In this document: positions 1-6,329 of the stretch, piece after piece
How the letters are laid out: the number at the start of each line of letters is the position of its first letter
Position numbering within the stretch: the stretch's first letter is position 1
From: JAMOQA01 sp964420365
GTDB lineage: Bacteria > Acidobacteriota > Polarisedimenticolia > J045
Reading direction: 5' to 3'
Length of the DNA stretch: 12,955 nucleotides
Assembly (NCBI GenBank): GCA_964420365.1
Contig: CAYQTA010000010.1
Span: 1 to 12,955 of the forward strand
The notes under the pieces: generated by a model
What the model was told of the DNA's origin: nothing
Databases searched by the model: none
Seen by the model: only the letters and a program-made list of their open reading frames with translations
Program-made: the position numbers and the translations under genes

Positions 1-1
1 C

Positions 2-127
2 GGAGACCTCCTGCCCGAGGTCGAGAAGTGGCGGCAGCGCTACCGGGAGGCCTTCCCCGACGGCCCCCCGCGGGACGACAAGAAGAAGCCGCCCCGCCGC
101 CGACGCCGTCCCCGCCAGCGCCCCTGA
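2..127 (+). CDS. C-terminal end of an unidentified protein (5' end outside window)
   Basis: The frame beginning at base 2 is open to a TGA at 125-127 and gives 41 residues. It starts GDLLPEVEKWRQRYREAFPD and ends in a lysine/arginine/proline-rich tail (KKK, PP, RRRRR, then PRQRP). The amphipathic, charged first half looks like a genuine helical protein C-terminus, and the basic tail could contact RNA, DNA or membrane phosphate. Too little remains to name a family. It converges on the leucyl aminopeptidase gene across a 283-bp gap filled with hairpins. Codon use matches the neighbours. Coding status is moderately sure; function is unknown. Confidence 0.6.
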   Translation, partial: GDLLPEVEKWRQRYREAFPDGPPRDDKKKPPRRRRRPRQRP

Positions 128-144
128 GGGAACCCTCGGGCGGC

Positions 145-225
145 CTCCCGGCCGCCCCTACAACCCCCCACGGAAACCCTCGCGACGCGGATCGCGTAGG
201 GGTCGCCGGAAGGCGACCCGGGCGA
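145..225. repeat. Intergenic direct repeat, copy 1, built of two hairpins
   Basis: This ~80-bp element is repeated 169 bp downstream with only a few differences. It holds two adjacent inverted repeats. The first is CCCT-CGCGA (177-185) with TCGCG-t-AGGG (192-201). The second is GGGTCGCC (200-207) with GGCGACCC (212-219) around a GGAA tetraloop. The hairpins share two bases, so they may partly compete. The 12-mer GACGCGGATCGC at 184-195 recurs at 224-235 and 353-364. Position between two convergent 3' ends fits a REP-like palindromic repeat or a bidirectional terminator. No T-tract follows. Confidence 0.6.
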
Positions 226-257
226 CGCGGATCGCCGCGCATCTCGCGGCGACCGCG
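226..257. other. 13-bp hairpin between convergent genes
   Basis: CGCGG (226-230) pairs with CCGCG (253-257), and TCGCCGCG (232-239) pairs with CGCGGCGA (245-252). This gives a 13-bp stem with one bulged A at 231 and a 5-nt loop. It begins inside a partial third copy of the repeat core (224-235). It is the most stable simple hairpin in this gap and could end transcripts from either side, although no T-run follows on either strand. Confidence 0.45.
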
Positions 258-313
258 GAGGGCGGCAGCGCGCGCGCCCGAGGCACCGCGCGCACCCGGC
301 GCCGACGGGCGCC

Positions 314-394
314 CTCCCGGCCGCCCCTCCAAACCCCCACGGAAACCCTCGTGACGCGGATCGCGTAGGGGTCGCCGGAAGACGACCCGGGCGG
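314..394. repeat. Intergenic direct repeat, copy 2
   Basis: This is the second copy of the element at 145-225, offset by 169 bp. Differences include a C-to-T change at 352, inside the first stem, which leaves a U-G pair on the + strand. There is also a G-to-A change at 382, inside the second stem, which leaves a G-U pair on the - strand. The second stem again closes on GGAA (377-380). The copy ends about 17 bp short of the leucyl aminopeptidase stop codon. Confidence 0.6.
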
Positions 395-410
395 CGTTCC
401 CGGCTGGCTG

Positions 411-1904
411 CTAGAACGACCGGGCGAGCTCGACCAGGGTGCCGACACCGAACCCGGTCCCGCCCCGGCCCCAGTACGGGTGCTGGCGCGAGCGCCAGGC
501 CGGCCCCGCGATGTCCAGGTGGGCCCACGGGACGTCCCCCGCGAACTCGCGCAGGAAGAGCCCCGCGGTGAGGGTGCCTCCCCAGCGGCTCGTGCCGGTG
601 TTCCGCAGGTCGGCGACCGGGCTCCGCAGCGCCTCGAGGTAGTCGTCCCACAGCGGCAGCGGCCAGAGACGCTCCCCCGCCGCGCGGCCCGCCTCGAGGA
701 TCCGTTCGCGGACCCGCTCGTCGTTCGCCATCACGCCGGCCGCCCCCTCGCCGAGGGCCACGACGCAGGCACCCGTCAGGGTCGCGAGATCGACCATCAT
801 CCGCGGCCGGATGCGGGTCCTCGCCCAGTCCAGGGCATCGGCCAGGACCAGGCGCCCCTCGGCGTCGGTATTGTCGACCTCGACCGTCTTGCCGCTCCGC
901 ATCCGCAGGACGTCGCCGGGCCGCAGGGCGTCCCCGGAGATCATGTTCTCCGCCAGCGGCAGCACCCCGTGAACCTCGACCGGGAGCGCCAGCTCGGCGA
1001 CGGCAGTCAGCGCGGCCAGCACGGCCGCGGCCCCCGCCATGTCGGACTTCATGTCCACCATGTGGGCCGCGCCCTTGATGTCGTAGCCGCCGGAGTCGAA
1101 CGTGATCCCCTTCCCGACCCAGGCGATCCGCGCTCGCGGGCGACGCCCCCGCGGCTTCCACGCCAGGTGGACGAGCCGCGGCGGATGGGAGCTGCCCCGG
1201 CCGACACCGAGGAGGCCGCCCATGCGTTCCCGGGAGATCTCCCGCGGCCCGAGCACGCGCGCGCGCAGCCCGTACTCCCGGGCGGCCCGGGTGGCGACCC
1301 GGGCCATCTCCCCCGGGGGCAGGTCACCGGCCGGCGTGTTGACCAGGTCCCGGGCGAACGAGATCGCCCGCGCCACGGCGCGGGCAACGGCGGAGGCCCG
1401 CCGGGCGGCGGGCGCTCCCTCGCCGAGGAGGATCGTCACCCGCGAGATCCCGGAACGTTTCTCGCCGCGGGAACCCCGGTACCGGTCGAACGAGTAGCGG
1501 GCGAGGAACGCTCCCTCGGCAATCGCCCGGGAGACCCCCGCCGGATCGTCCACGTCGAAGGCAGGCACCGCGGCGAGGTGCCGCACCGCCAGGTCGCGGG
1601 CGGCGCGGGCACCGGCCGCGGCGGCGAGGCGCAACACCTCGCCGTCGATCTTCTCCGCGGGACCGAGCCCGGCGAGCACGAGGGCCTTTCGCTCCCGCCC
1701 GCGGCCGACCGTCACCGAGAGCGTCTTCCCCGCCTCGCCCCGAAACCCCCGCCGCTTCGCCTCGTCGGCGAGCACCGGGGCGAGGCTCCCCGGGAGGTTC
1801 CGCGGGAGCTTCCCGTCCCGGGGAAGGAGCACGAGCCACCCGTCGGCACGCACCCGCTCCGCCGGGCGTCCGGTCACTTCCATGGTCGTTCCGGTCGCTG
1901 CCAT
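411..1904 (-). CDS. pepA: Leucyl aminopeptidase, peptidase family M17
   Basis: This cytosolic di-metal aminopeptidase of 497 aa is close to the usual family length. It removes N-terminal residues in peptide turnover. The C-terminal catalytic domain is complete. VGKGITFDSGG (263-273) supplies K265 and D270, DIKG gives K277, MKSDMAGAA gives D288, and NTDAEGRL (345-352) gives D347, E349 and R351. These sit at a constant offset of 5 from the E. coli PepA residues K270, D275, K282, D293, D352, E354 and R356. The N-terminal ~160 residues are the variable M17 N domain. The ATG at 1902-1904 follows a GGGGAGG ribosome site (1909-1915) with a 4-nt spacer. An in-frame ATG at 1881-1883 has poorer context. 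It is the last gene of the leftward cluster, 66 bp behind dxs, and the gap holds a strong hairpin. PepA of E. coli also binds DNA; nothing here tests that. Confidence 0.97.
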   Translation of the reverse strand: MAATGTTMEVTGRPAERVRADGWLVLLPRDGKLPRNLPGSLAPVLADEAKRRGFRGEAGKTLSVTVGRGRERKALVLAGLGPAEKIDGEVLRLAAAAGARAARDLAVRHLAAVPAFDVDDPAGVSRAIAEGAFLARYSFDRYRGSRGEKRSGISRVTILLGEGAPAARRASAVARAVARAISFARDLVNTPAGDLPPGEMARVATRAAREYGLRARVLGPREISRERMGGLLGVGRGSSHPPRLVHLAWKPRGRRPRARIAWVGKGITFDSGGYDIKGAAHMVDMKSDMAGAAAVLAALTAVAELALPVEVHGVLPLAENMISGDALRPGDVLRMRSGKTVEVDNTDAEGRLVLADALDWARTRIRPRMMVDLATLTGACVVALGEGAAGVMANDERVRERILEAGRAAGERLWPLPLWDDYLEALRSPVADLRNTGTSRWGGTLTAGLFLREFAGDVPWAHLDIAGPAWRSRQHPYWGRGGTGFGVGTLVELARSF

Positions 1905-1916
1905 CGATCCTCCCCA

Positions 1917-1959
1917 CGGTCCGCGGGGATCCCTCGCGGGATCCCTCTCCCCCGGACCG
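1917..1959 (-). promoter_or_regulatory. Intercistronic double hairpin ahead of the pepA ribosome site
   Basis: On the - strand, GGGATCCC (1938-1945) pairs with GGGATCCC (1926-1933) around GCGA, a GNRA-type tetraloop. Outside it, CGGTCCG (1953-1959) can pair with CGGACCG (1917-1923). The structure lies between the dxs stop (1971) and the pepA Shine-Dalgarno (1909-1915), only 1 nt from the latter. It could stabilise a processed end, attenuate read-through or gate pepA translation. Function is inferred from position only. Confidence 0.5.
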
Positions 1960-1970
1960 CACGGGGGCGC

Positions 1971-3860
1971 TCAGCGCCCCACCCTGTGTCGAATCTGGGT
2001 CGCGACCCCCTCGGCTGTCATCCCCACCTCGGCGAGCAGCTCCTCCCGGCTGCCGTGGGTGACGAACCGGTCGGGGAGGGCCACCTGGAGCAGCCGCGGC
2101 GACAGTCCCAGGTCCTCCTCGAGGGACGCCTCGTGGACCGCGTCCCCGAACCCGCCCCGGACCGTTCCCTCCTCCAGGGTGACGACCAGCTCCGGGCCCG
2201 AGCGGGCGAGCTCGCGCAGGTACGGCCGGTCGAGGGGCTTGACGAACCTGGCGTCGACAACGGTCACCTCCGGCCCTCCACCCGAGGCGAGGATCTCCGC
2301 CGCACCGAGGGCGGTCCCGACCATCGTGCCGACCGCCAGGATCACGACCCGGCCGTCCCCTTCCCGGACGATTTCCCAGGTGCCGACGGGGACGACCCGC
2401 GGCTCCCGCGTGCGCGGGCCCGGCGCGGTGTCCCGCGGCCAGCGGATCGCGAATGGCCGCTCGTCCTGCTCGAGGGCCGTCTCGAGCAGGTCGGCGAGGG
2501 CGTCGGCGTCGCGGGGAGCGGCGACGACCATCCCGGGCACCGCCCGCAGCCAGGCGAGGTCGAGCACCCCGTGGTGGGTCGGCCCGTCCGCCCCGACCAG
2601 GCCGGCCCGGTCGACGGCGAAGACGACGGGGAGGTCCTGGAGTGCCACGTCGTGGACCAGGTGGTCCACCGCCCGCTGGAGGAACGTGGAGTAGATCGCG
2701 CAGACCGGGCGCAGACCCTCTGCCGCCAGGCCCGCCGCGAACGTGACCGCGTGCCCCTCGGCGATCCCGACGTCGAAGAACCGGTCCGGGAACTCCTCGG
2801 CGAACCGGGAGAGGCCGGTGCCGTCCGGCATCGCCGCCGTGATCGCGACGACCCGCGAATCCCGCCGTGCCCGCTCGACCAGCGCGTCCCCGAACACCGC
2901 GGTGTAGCTCGGCCCCCCGCCCCCGCCGGACTTCCGGGAGGCGCCGGTGTCGCGGTCGAAGGGGCCCACGCCGTGCCAGCTCGCCGGGTCCTTCTCGGCC
3001 GGCTCGTATCCCTTGCCCTTGCGGGTCAGCACGTGCAGCAACACCGGCCCGCGGTCGCTGTCCCGGATCTGGCCCAGGATCCGGACCATCTCCGGCAGGT
3101 CGTGGCCGTCGATCGGTCCCCGGTAGGTGAACCCGAGGGCCTCGAAGAGGGCACCCGGCACCAGGACCGTCTTGATCCCCTGTTCCAGGCGGCGGGCGAA
3201 GTCCCCGACGGGTTCCCCGACCCGGGGAAGCTTCCGGAGGGCCGCGTACAGCTCCTCCTTCATCTTCCGGTACCGGGGATGGGTCGTCAGGCTGGTCAGG
3301 TAGTGGGCGACCGCCCCGACGTTGGGGGAGATCGACATCGCGTTGTCGTTGAGGACGACCAGCAGGTCGCGCCCCGAGGCTCCCGCGTTGTTCAGCGCCT
3401 CGAACGCCAGCCCCCCGGTCATCGCCCCGTCCCCGACGATGGCGACGACCTTGAACCGCTCGCCGAGGAGATCGCGGGCCGTGGCGATCCCGAGGGCCGC
3501 GGAGACCGCCGTGGAGGCGTGGCCCGCCCCGAAGGCGTCGTACGGGCTCTCGGAGCGCTTGAGAAACCCGGAAAGACCGCCGTACTGGCGGATGGTGTGC
3601 ATCCGGTCACGGCGGCCCGTCAGGATCTTGTGCACGTACGCCTGGTGGCCGACGTCCCAGACCAGCTTGTCCCGCGGGGTGTCGAAGACGTAGTGCAGGG
3701 CCAGGGTCAGCTCCACCGCCCCGAGGCTCGAGGCGAAGTGTCCCCCCTTGGCCGACGCGAGGGAGACGAGGAACTCCCGGATCTCCTCCGCGAGGGAAAC
3801 CAGGTCCTCGACCGGCGCCCGCCGCAGGTCGGCGGGATCGCGGATCTCGTCGAGGTGCAA
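1971..3860 (-). CDS. dxs: 1-deoxy-D-xylulose-5-phosphate synthase
   Basis: A thiamine diphosphate enzyme that joins pyruvate and glyceraldehyde 3-phosphate, the first step of the MEP isoprenoid pathway. From the start used here (629 aa) the landmarks are: DVGHQAYVHKILTGR with H72; the cofactor-binding motif GDGAMTGG (from 143) with its partner asparagines in LNDNAMSI (about 171-173); the catalytic glutamate E368 in GIAEGHAVTFAAGL; and DRAGLVGADGPTHHG (from 417). The C-terminal transketolase domain is complete. I chose TTG at 3858-3860 because GGGAGG lies 6 nt upstream (3867-3872) and it yields MHLDEIRDPADLRR, matching where B. subtilis-type Dxs proteins begin. An in-frame ATG at 3924-3926, directly abutting the ferredoxin stop, would add 22 unconserved residues. 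It is co-directional with the ferredoxin upstream and pepA downstream. Confidence 0.97.
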   Translation of the reverse strand: MHLDEIRDPADLRRAPVEDLVSLAEEIREFLVSLASAKGGHFASSLGAVELTLALHYVFDTPRDKLVWDVGHQAYVHKILTGRRDRMHTIRQYGGLSGFLKRSESPYDAFGAGHASTAVSAALGIATARDLLGERFKVVAIVGDGAMTGGLAFEALNNAGASGRDLLVVLNDNAMSISPNVGAVAHYLTSLTTHPRYRKMKEELYAALRKLPRVGEPVGDFARRLEQGIKTVLVPGALFEALGFTYRGPIDGHDLPEMVRILGQIRDSDRGPVLLHVLTRKGKGYEPAEKDPASWHGVGPFDRDTGASRKSGGGGGPSYTAVFGDALVERARRDSRVVAITAAMPDGTGLSRFAEEFPDRFFDVGIAEGHAVTFAAGLAAEGLRPVCAIYSTFLQRAVDHLVHDVALQDLPVVFAVDRAGLVGADGPTHHGVLDLAWLRAVPGMVVAAPRDADALADLLETALEQDERPFAIRWPRDTAPGPRTREPRVVPVGTWEIVREGDGRVVILAVGTMVGTALGAAEILASGGGPEVTVVDARFVKPLDRPYLRELARSGPELVVTLEEGTVRGGFGDAVHEASLEEDLGLSPRLLQVALPDRFVTHGSREELLAEVGMTAEGVATQIRHRVGR

Positions 3861-3872
3861 GGGCCGCCTCCC
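3858..3872 (-). promoter_or_regulatory. Ribosome binding site and TTG start favoured for dxs
   Basis: Reading leftward, GGGAGG (3872-3867), six bases CGGCCC, then TTG (3860-3858). The ATG at 3926 has only a weak GGGAAG that runs into the ferredoxin stop. The choice decides whether Dxs has a 22-residue N-terminal extension. Confidence 0.5.
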
Positions 3873-3926
3873 GGGCCGGGGATCCCCCCGGCCGGCATCG
3901 AACCCGTCACCGAGCACGCCTTCCAT

Positions 3927-4421
3927 TCACTTCCCGGACCACTTGTGGATCGGATCGCGACGGGTACCGCCGAGCTCGAGGAGCTTCTCCTTCGGGAGGA
4001 TCGCTTCCTCCCGGGACGACACGACGAAGGTCGCCGTCTCGCTGAGGAAGATCGCCTGCTCCGGGCAGACCTCCTCGCACAGGCCGCAGTAGATGCAGCG
4101 GAGCATGTTGAGGTCGAACCGGGCCGGGTACTTCTCCACCGAGCTGTCCGGGTACTCGCCCGGGACGATCTTGATCGCCTCCGGCGGACAGACGAACTCG
4201 CAGAGCTGGCAGGCGACGCACTTGATCCGGCCGTTCTCGTCCCGGACCAGGCTCGGAACGCCCCGGTACCCCCTCGGGATCGGGGTCGGCTCCTCCGGGT
4301 ACTGCCGGGTCACCCGGTCCGACGGGCGGAGGGCGTGGCGGATCGTGATGCCGAGTCCCTTCGCGATCTCGGGGAGGTAGAGCTTCTCGGCGAGGGTCAG
4401 CTCCCTGCGCTCGACCTTCAC
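3927..4421 (-). CDS. nuoI: 2x[4Fe-4S] ferredoxin, NuoI-like (NADH-quinone oxidoreductase chain I)
   Basis: A 164-aa iron-sulfur protein with two cysteine motifs: C68, C71, C74, C78 (CVACQLCEFVCP) and C109, C112, C115, C119 (CIYCGLCEEVCP). Each would bind a [4Fe-4S] cluster with the fourth ligand swapped between motifs. The text around them, including RGVPSLV before the first motif and EKYPARFDLNMLRC before the second, is typical of complex I subunit NuoI (TYKY/Nqo9), which carries electrons toward the quinone site. Length also fits NuoI. No other nuo gene is in the window. GTG at 4419-4421 is preceded by AGGAGG with a 5-nt spacer. The TGA directly abuts the alternative dxs ATG. It could be a relocated complex I subunit or a stand-alone electron carrier; family assignment is firm, role is not. 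Confidence 0.88.
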   Translation of the reverse strand: MKVERRELTLAEKLYLPEIAKGLGITIRHALRPSDRVTRQYPEEPTPIPRGYRGVPSLVRDENGRIKCVACQLCEFVCPPEAIKIVPGEYPDSSVEKYPARFDLNMLRCIYCGLCEEVCPEQAIFLSETATFVVSSREEAILPKEKLLELGGTRRDPIHKWSGK

Positions 4422-4484
4422 GGCGGCCTCCTGGCTCGCGGCGCGGGCACGATGGTGGGGCGCCCGGCACGGAGGGGGGATTCT

Positions 4485-4506
4485 ACGGGGGCCGGTTCCG
4501 CCCCGT
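4485..4506 (-). terminator. Hairpin at the 3' end of the P-loop kinase gene
   Basis: ACGGGG (4485-4490) pairs with CCCCGT (4501-4506), and CGG (4493-4495) can pair with CCG (4498-4500). The stem starts on the kinase stop codon. There is no U-tract, only a purine-rich stretch after it, so it may be a weak terminator or a 3' stabiliser that separates the kinase from the ferredoxin gene 84 bp on. Confidence 0.3.
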
Positions 4507-5060
4507 CAACGCGCCGCCAGCTCCTCCTCGAACGCGGCGAGCGCCGCGAGGACCCGCTCCCGCAGCTCCTCCAGCGTGCCGTCGTTGACGACCACCCGGT
4601 CGGCGAGGGCGAGGGTCCGGGCGAGCTGCTGGGAGCTCGGATCGTCCCGGTTCTCCTGGGCCTCCCGGGCCCGGAACTCCTCGAGGGTCGGGCGTTCCCC
4701 CTCCCGGGCCCGCGCCACCGCCCGCCGCCAGCGGAGTTCCAGGGGAGCGTCGACGCCGAGCAGGCGGAAGTCGTCCCGGCCCCGCAGGACCTCGACCTCC
4801 GCCGGCGAGCGGATCGAGTCGACGACGACCCGCTCCCCCAGCCGCGGCAGGATCCGCAGCGCGAGGGCTCCCGGACCCTCGCGCTCACGGATCTCCCGCC
4901 CCACGGCGATCAGCGTCTCGCGGACGGGAGAAAGCCCCCGGGCCCGGGCCTCCTCCCGGACGATGTCGGAGAGCGACAGAACGTCGAAGCCCCGCTCCGC
5001 GAGGAACTCCGCGACCTGGCCCTTGCCGGCGGCGTTGGGACCGGTGAGCCCGACGATCAA
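4506..5060 (-). CDS. Small P-loop nucleotide kinase (UPF0200 / dephospho-CoA-kinase-like)
   Basis: A 184-aa soluble P-loop protein. The Walker A motif GPNAAGKGQ (7-15, K13) lies at the N-terminus. SLSDIVREEARARGL (29-43), DSIRSPAEVEVLR (81-93), LLGVDAPLELRWRR (100-113) and VNDGTLEEL (158-166) follow. This order matches small nucleotide-kinase-like ATPases of the dephospho-CoA kinase/adenylate kinase fold, especially the UPF0200-type proteins known in archaea and some bacteria; their substrate is not settled. It is not a standard CoaE, though a kinase acting on a nucleotide or cofactor is likely. The start is TTG (5058-5060), 12 bp after the secreted protein's stop, with only a weak ribosome site, so coupling to the upstream gene is likely. 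A hairpin lies at its stop codon. Confidence 0.8.
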   Translation of the reverse strand: MIVGLTGPNAAGKGQVAEFLAERGFDVLSLSDIVREEARARGLSPVRETLIAVGREIREREGPGALALRILPRLGERVVVDSIRSPAEVEVLRGRDDFRLLGVDAPLELRWRRAVARAREGERPTLEEFRAREAQENRDDPSSQQLARTLALADRVVVNDGTLEELRERVLAALAAFEEELAAR

Positions 5061-5072
5061 CGAGCGACCCGC

Positions 5073-5723
5073 CTACTCCCAGCGCTTGCGGGGATCGACG
5101 TCGAGCCCGTCCCGCGCGTTCTTCTTCGGCTGGGCCTGCATCGGCATCCCGAGCTCCGTCGCGGGCCGCCGCTGGACCGGCCGGCCCGCCGCGCTGGTCG
5201 TCCCCGGGGAAGCCGTCACCTGGCCTCCCCCGGCCACCTGGGCCCCGCTCCAGATCGGCACCGCTTCCCCGGTGCCCTGGGCGAGTTCGCTGACGTCGAT
5301 GCTTCCCTTGTAGCGGAACCCCACCGAGATCTTCTTCTTGTGCTTCCCGGAGAGAACGCCCTTGGCGACGACCTTCGCCGGGTACCCCGCCTCCCCGAGG
5401 AGGCGCTTGTACCCCTGGAGCTGGCTCACCGACGGCCCGCGGCCGGAATGGCGGCTCTCGAACGGCGGATGGCTGACCTTGAACCCGGTCTTCGCCTCCT
5501 TGATGAGAGCCCGTGGGAAGCCGATCTCGCTGCCGTCCGCGAGGGTGAGGTAGGCGACGTCCCCCTCGTAGCGCACCCGCTGCACGACCAGGACCTGCCC
5601 GTTCTTGAACTCGATGCGCTGGCCGGCGAGGGCCGGCACGGCGAGGGCGAGCACCGCCAGGAGGACGAGCAGGAACGACGGCCGGCGAGGGCCGATGGGC
5701 ATGCGCGAACCGTGGATCCTCAT
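5073..5723 (-). CDS. Secreted protein of unknown function
   Basis: 216 aa with a clear Sec signal peptide. Arginines precede a hydrophobic core (FLLVLLAVLALAVP, 17-30), and ALA-G gives likely signal peptidase I cleavage after A33. The mature protein begins QRIEFKNGQVLVVQRVRYEG and continues with DGSEIGFPRALI, a short beta-rich, SH3-like pattern seen in many small envelope proteins. The middle (81-150) is basic and polar, and the C-terminal 60 residues are low-complexity (Gly, Ser, Pro, Arg, Gln). There are no cysteines and no catalytic motif I recognise. The start at 5721-5723 has GGAGG nine bases upstream. An ATG at 5799-5801 would add 26 residues before the signal peptide, and one at 5700-5702 lacks a ribosome site. 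It heads the leftward cluster and is divergent from the gene at 5859. Confidence 0.75.
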   Translation of the reverse strand: MRIHGSRMPIGPRRPSFLLVLLAVLALAVPALAGQRIEFKNGQVLVVQRVRYEGDVAYLTLADGSEIGFPRALIKEAKTGFKVSHPPFESRHSGRGPSVSQLQGYKRLLGEAGYPAKVVAKGVLSGKHKKKISVGFRYKGSIDVSELAQGTGEAVPIWSGAQVAGGGQVTASPGTTSAAGRPVQRRPATELGMPMQAQPKKNARDGLDVDPRKRWE

Positions 5724-5832
5724 CCTCGTCTTCCTCCGCGCACGGGTCCCCCGAGGGTCCCGCGTCTCCTTCATGTACCGCGAACCGGCCCGCGCCGCCA
5801 TCGGAACGGGGGCGCGGCCCGCATCGCCCCGC

Positions 5833-5838
5833 TATCAT
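5833..5838 (+). promoter_or_regulatory. Candidate -10 element for the rightward secreted gene
   Basis: TATCAT at 5833-5838 matches five of six bases of the sigma-70 -10 consensus, 20 bp upstream of the ATG at 5859. No good -35 is visible at 16-18 bp spacing. A start site near 5845 would leave a very short leader containing GGAGG (5846-5850). Confidence 0.35.
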
Positions 5839-5858
5839 GCCACGCGGAGGAGACCTCG

Positions 5859-6329
5859 ATGCGACGAATCCTTGCCGTCCTGCTCGTCCTTGCTGCATCC
5901 GCCCCGCTGGCGCTCGCGCCGGCCGCCCTCGCCGGGAGCAGGAAGACCCCGCCCCGGATGGACCTGAAGCTGGTCCAGGAACCCCCGAAGGCGACGGTCG
6001 GCGAGGCGTTCGAGCTCCGGGTCCGGGTCGTTCCGCCGGCGGGAATCAAGCTGAACCGCTACCCGGGCATCACCCTCGAGGTGGCGAAGGCCCCCGGCAT
6101 CGCCCTCGAGTCGAAGACGGCGTTCGTCGGCTCGAAGAAGCCGATCACCGACCCCGCGAAGTTCGGGTTCCACGAGATCCCGCCCCTCGTGCTCCGCGGC
6201 CGGGTCGAGCGGGGCCGGGCGGGGACGCGGGTCCTCCAGGGCACGCTGAAGTTCTTCTACTGCGTCAAGAAGAGCGGCTACTGCGCCCCGGGAGAACAGA
6301 AGGTCCGGCTGCCTCTCTACGTGCGCTGA
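5859..6329 (+). CDS. Secreted single-domain protein resembling DsbD alpha domain
   Basis: 156 aa. A Sec signal peptide (MRRILAVLLVLAASAPLALA then PAALA-G, cleavage after A25) is followed by one beta-rich domain of about 125 residues. It ends GTLKFFYCVKKSGYCAPGEQ with C135 and C142, then KVRLPLYV. This resembles the end of the DsbD N-terminal (alpha) immunoglobulin-like domain, where two cysteines pass electrons to periplasmic partners; E. coli DsbD has C103 and C109 in CX5C, and here the spacing is CX6C. The transmembrane and thioredoxin parts of DsbD are absent and nothing in the window supplies them. The ATG is preceded by GGAGG (5846-5850). It is the only rightward complete gene, and its last 13 bases overlap the end of the opposing GHMP kinase gene. 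Secretion is near certain; redox function is inferred. Confidence 0.8.
   Translation: MRRILAVLLVLAASAPLALAPAALAGSRKTPPRMDLKLVQEPPKATVGEAFELRVRVVPPAGIKLNRYPGITLEVAKAPGIALESKTAFVGSKKPITDPAKFGFHEIPPLVLRGRVERGRAGTRVLQGTLKFFYCVKKSGYCAPGEQKVRLPLYVR

Noticed and set aside
480..6329. Very long open frame of 1949 codons on the + strand
   Set aside because: It is antisense to five well-identified genes, has an Arg/Pro/Gly/Asp-rich composition with no domain, and results from the extreme third-position GC. Only its last part, from 5859, is a real gene with its own start and signal peptide.
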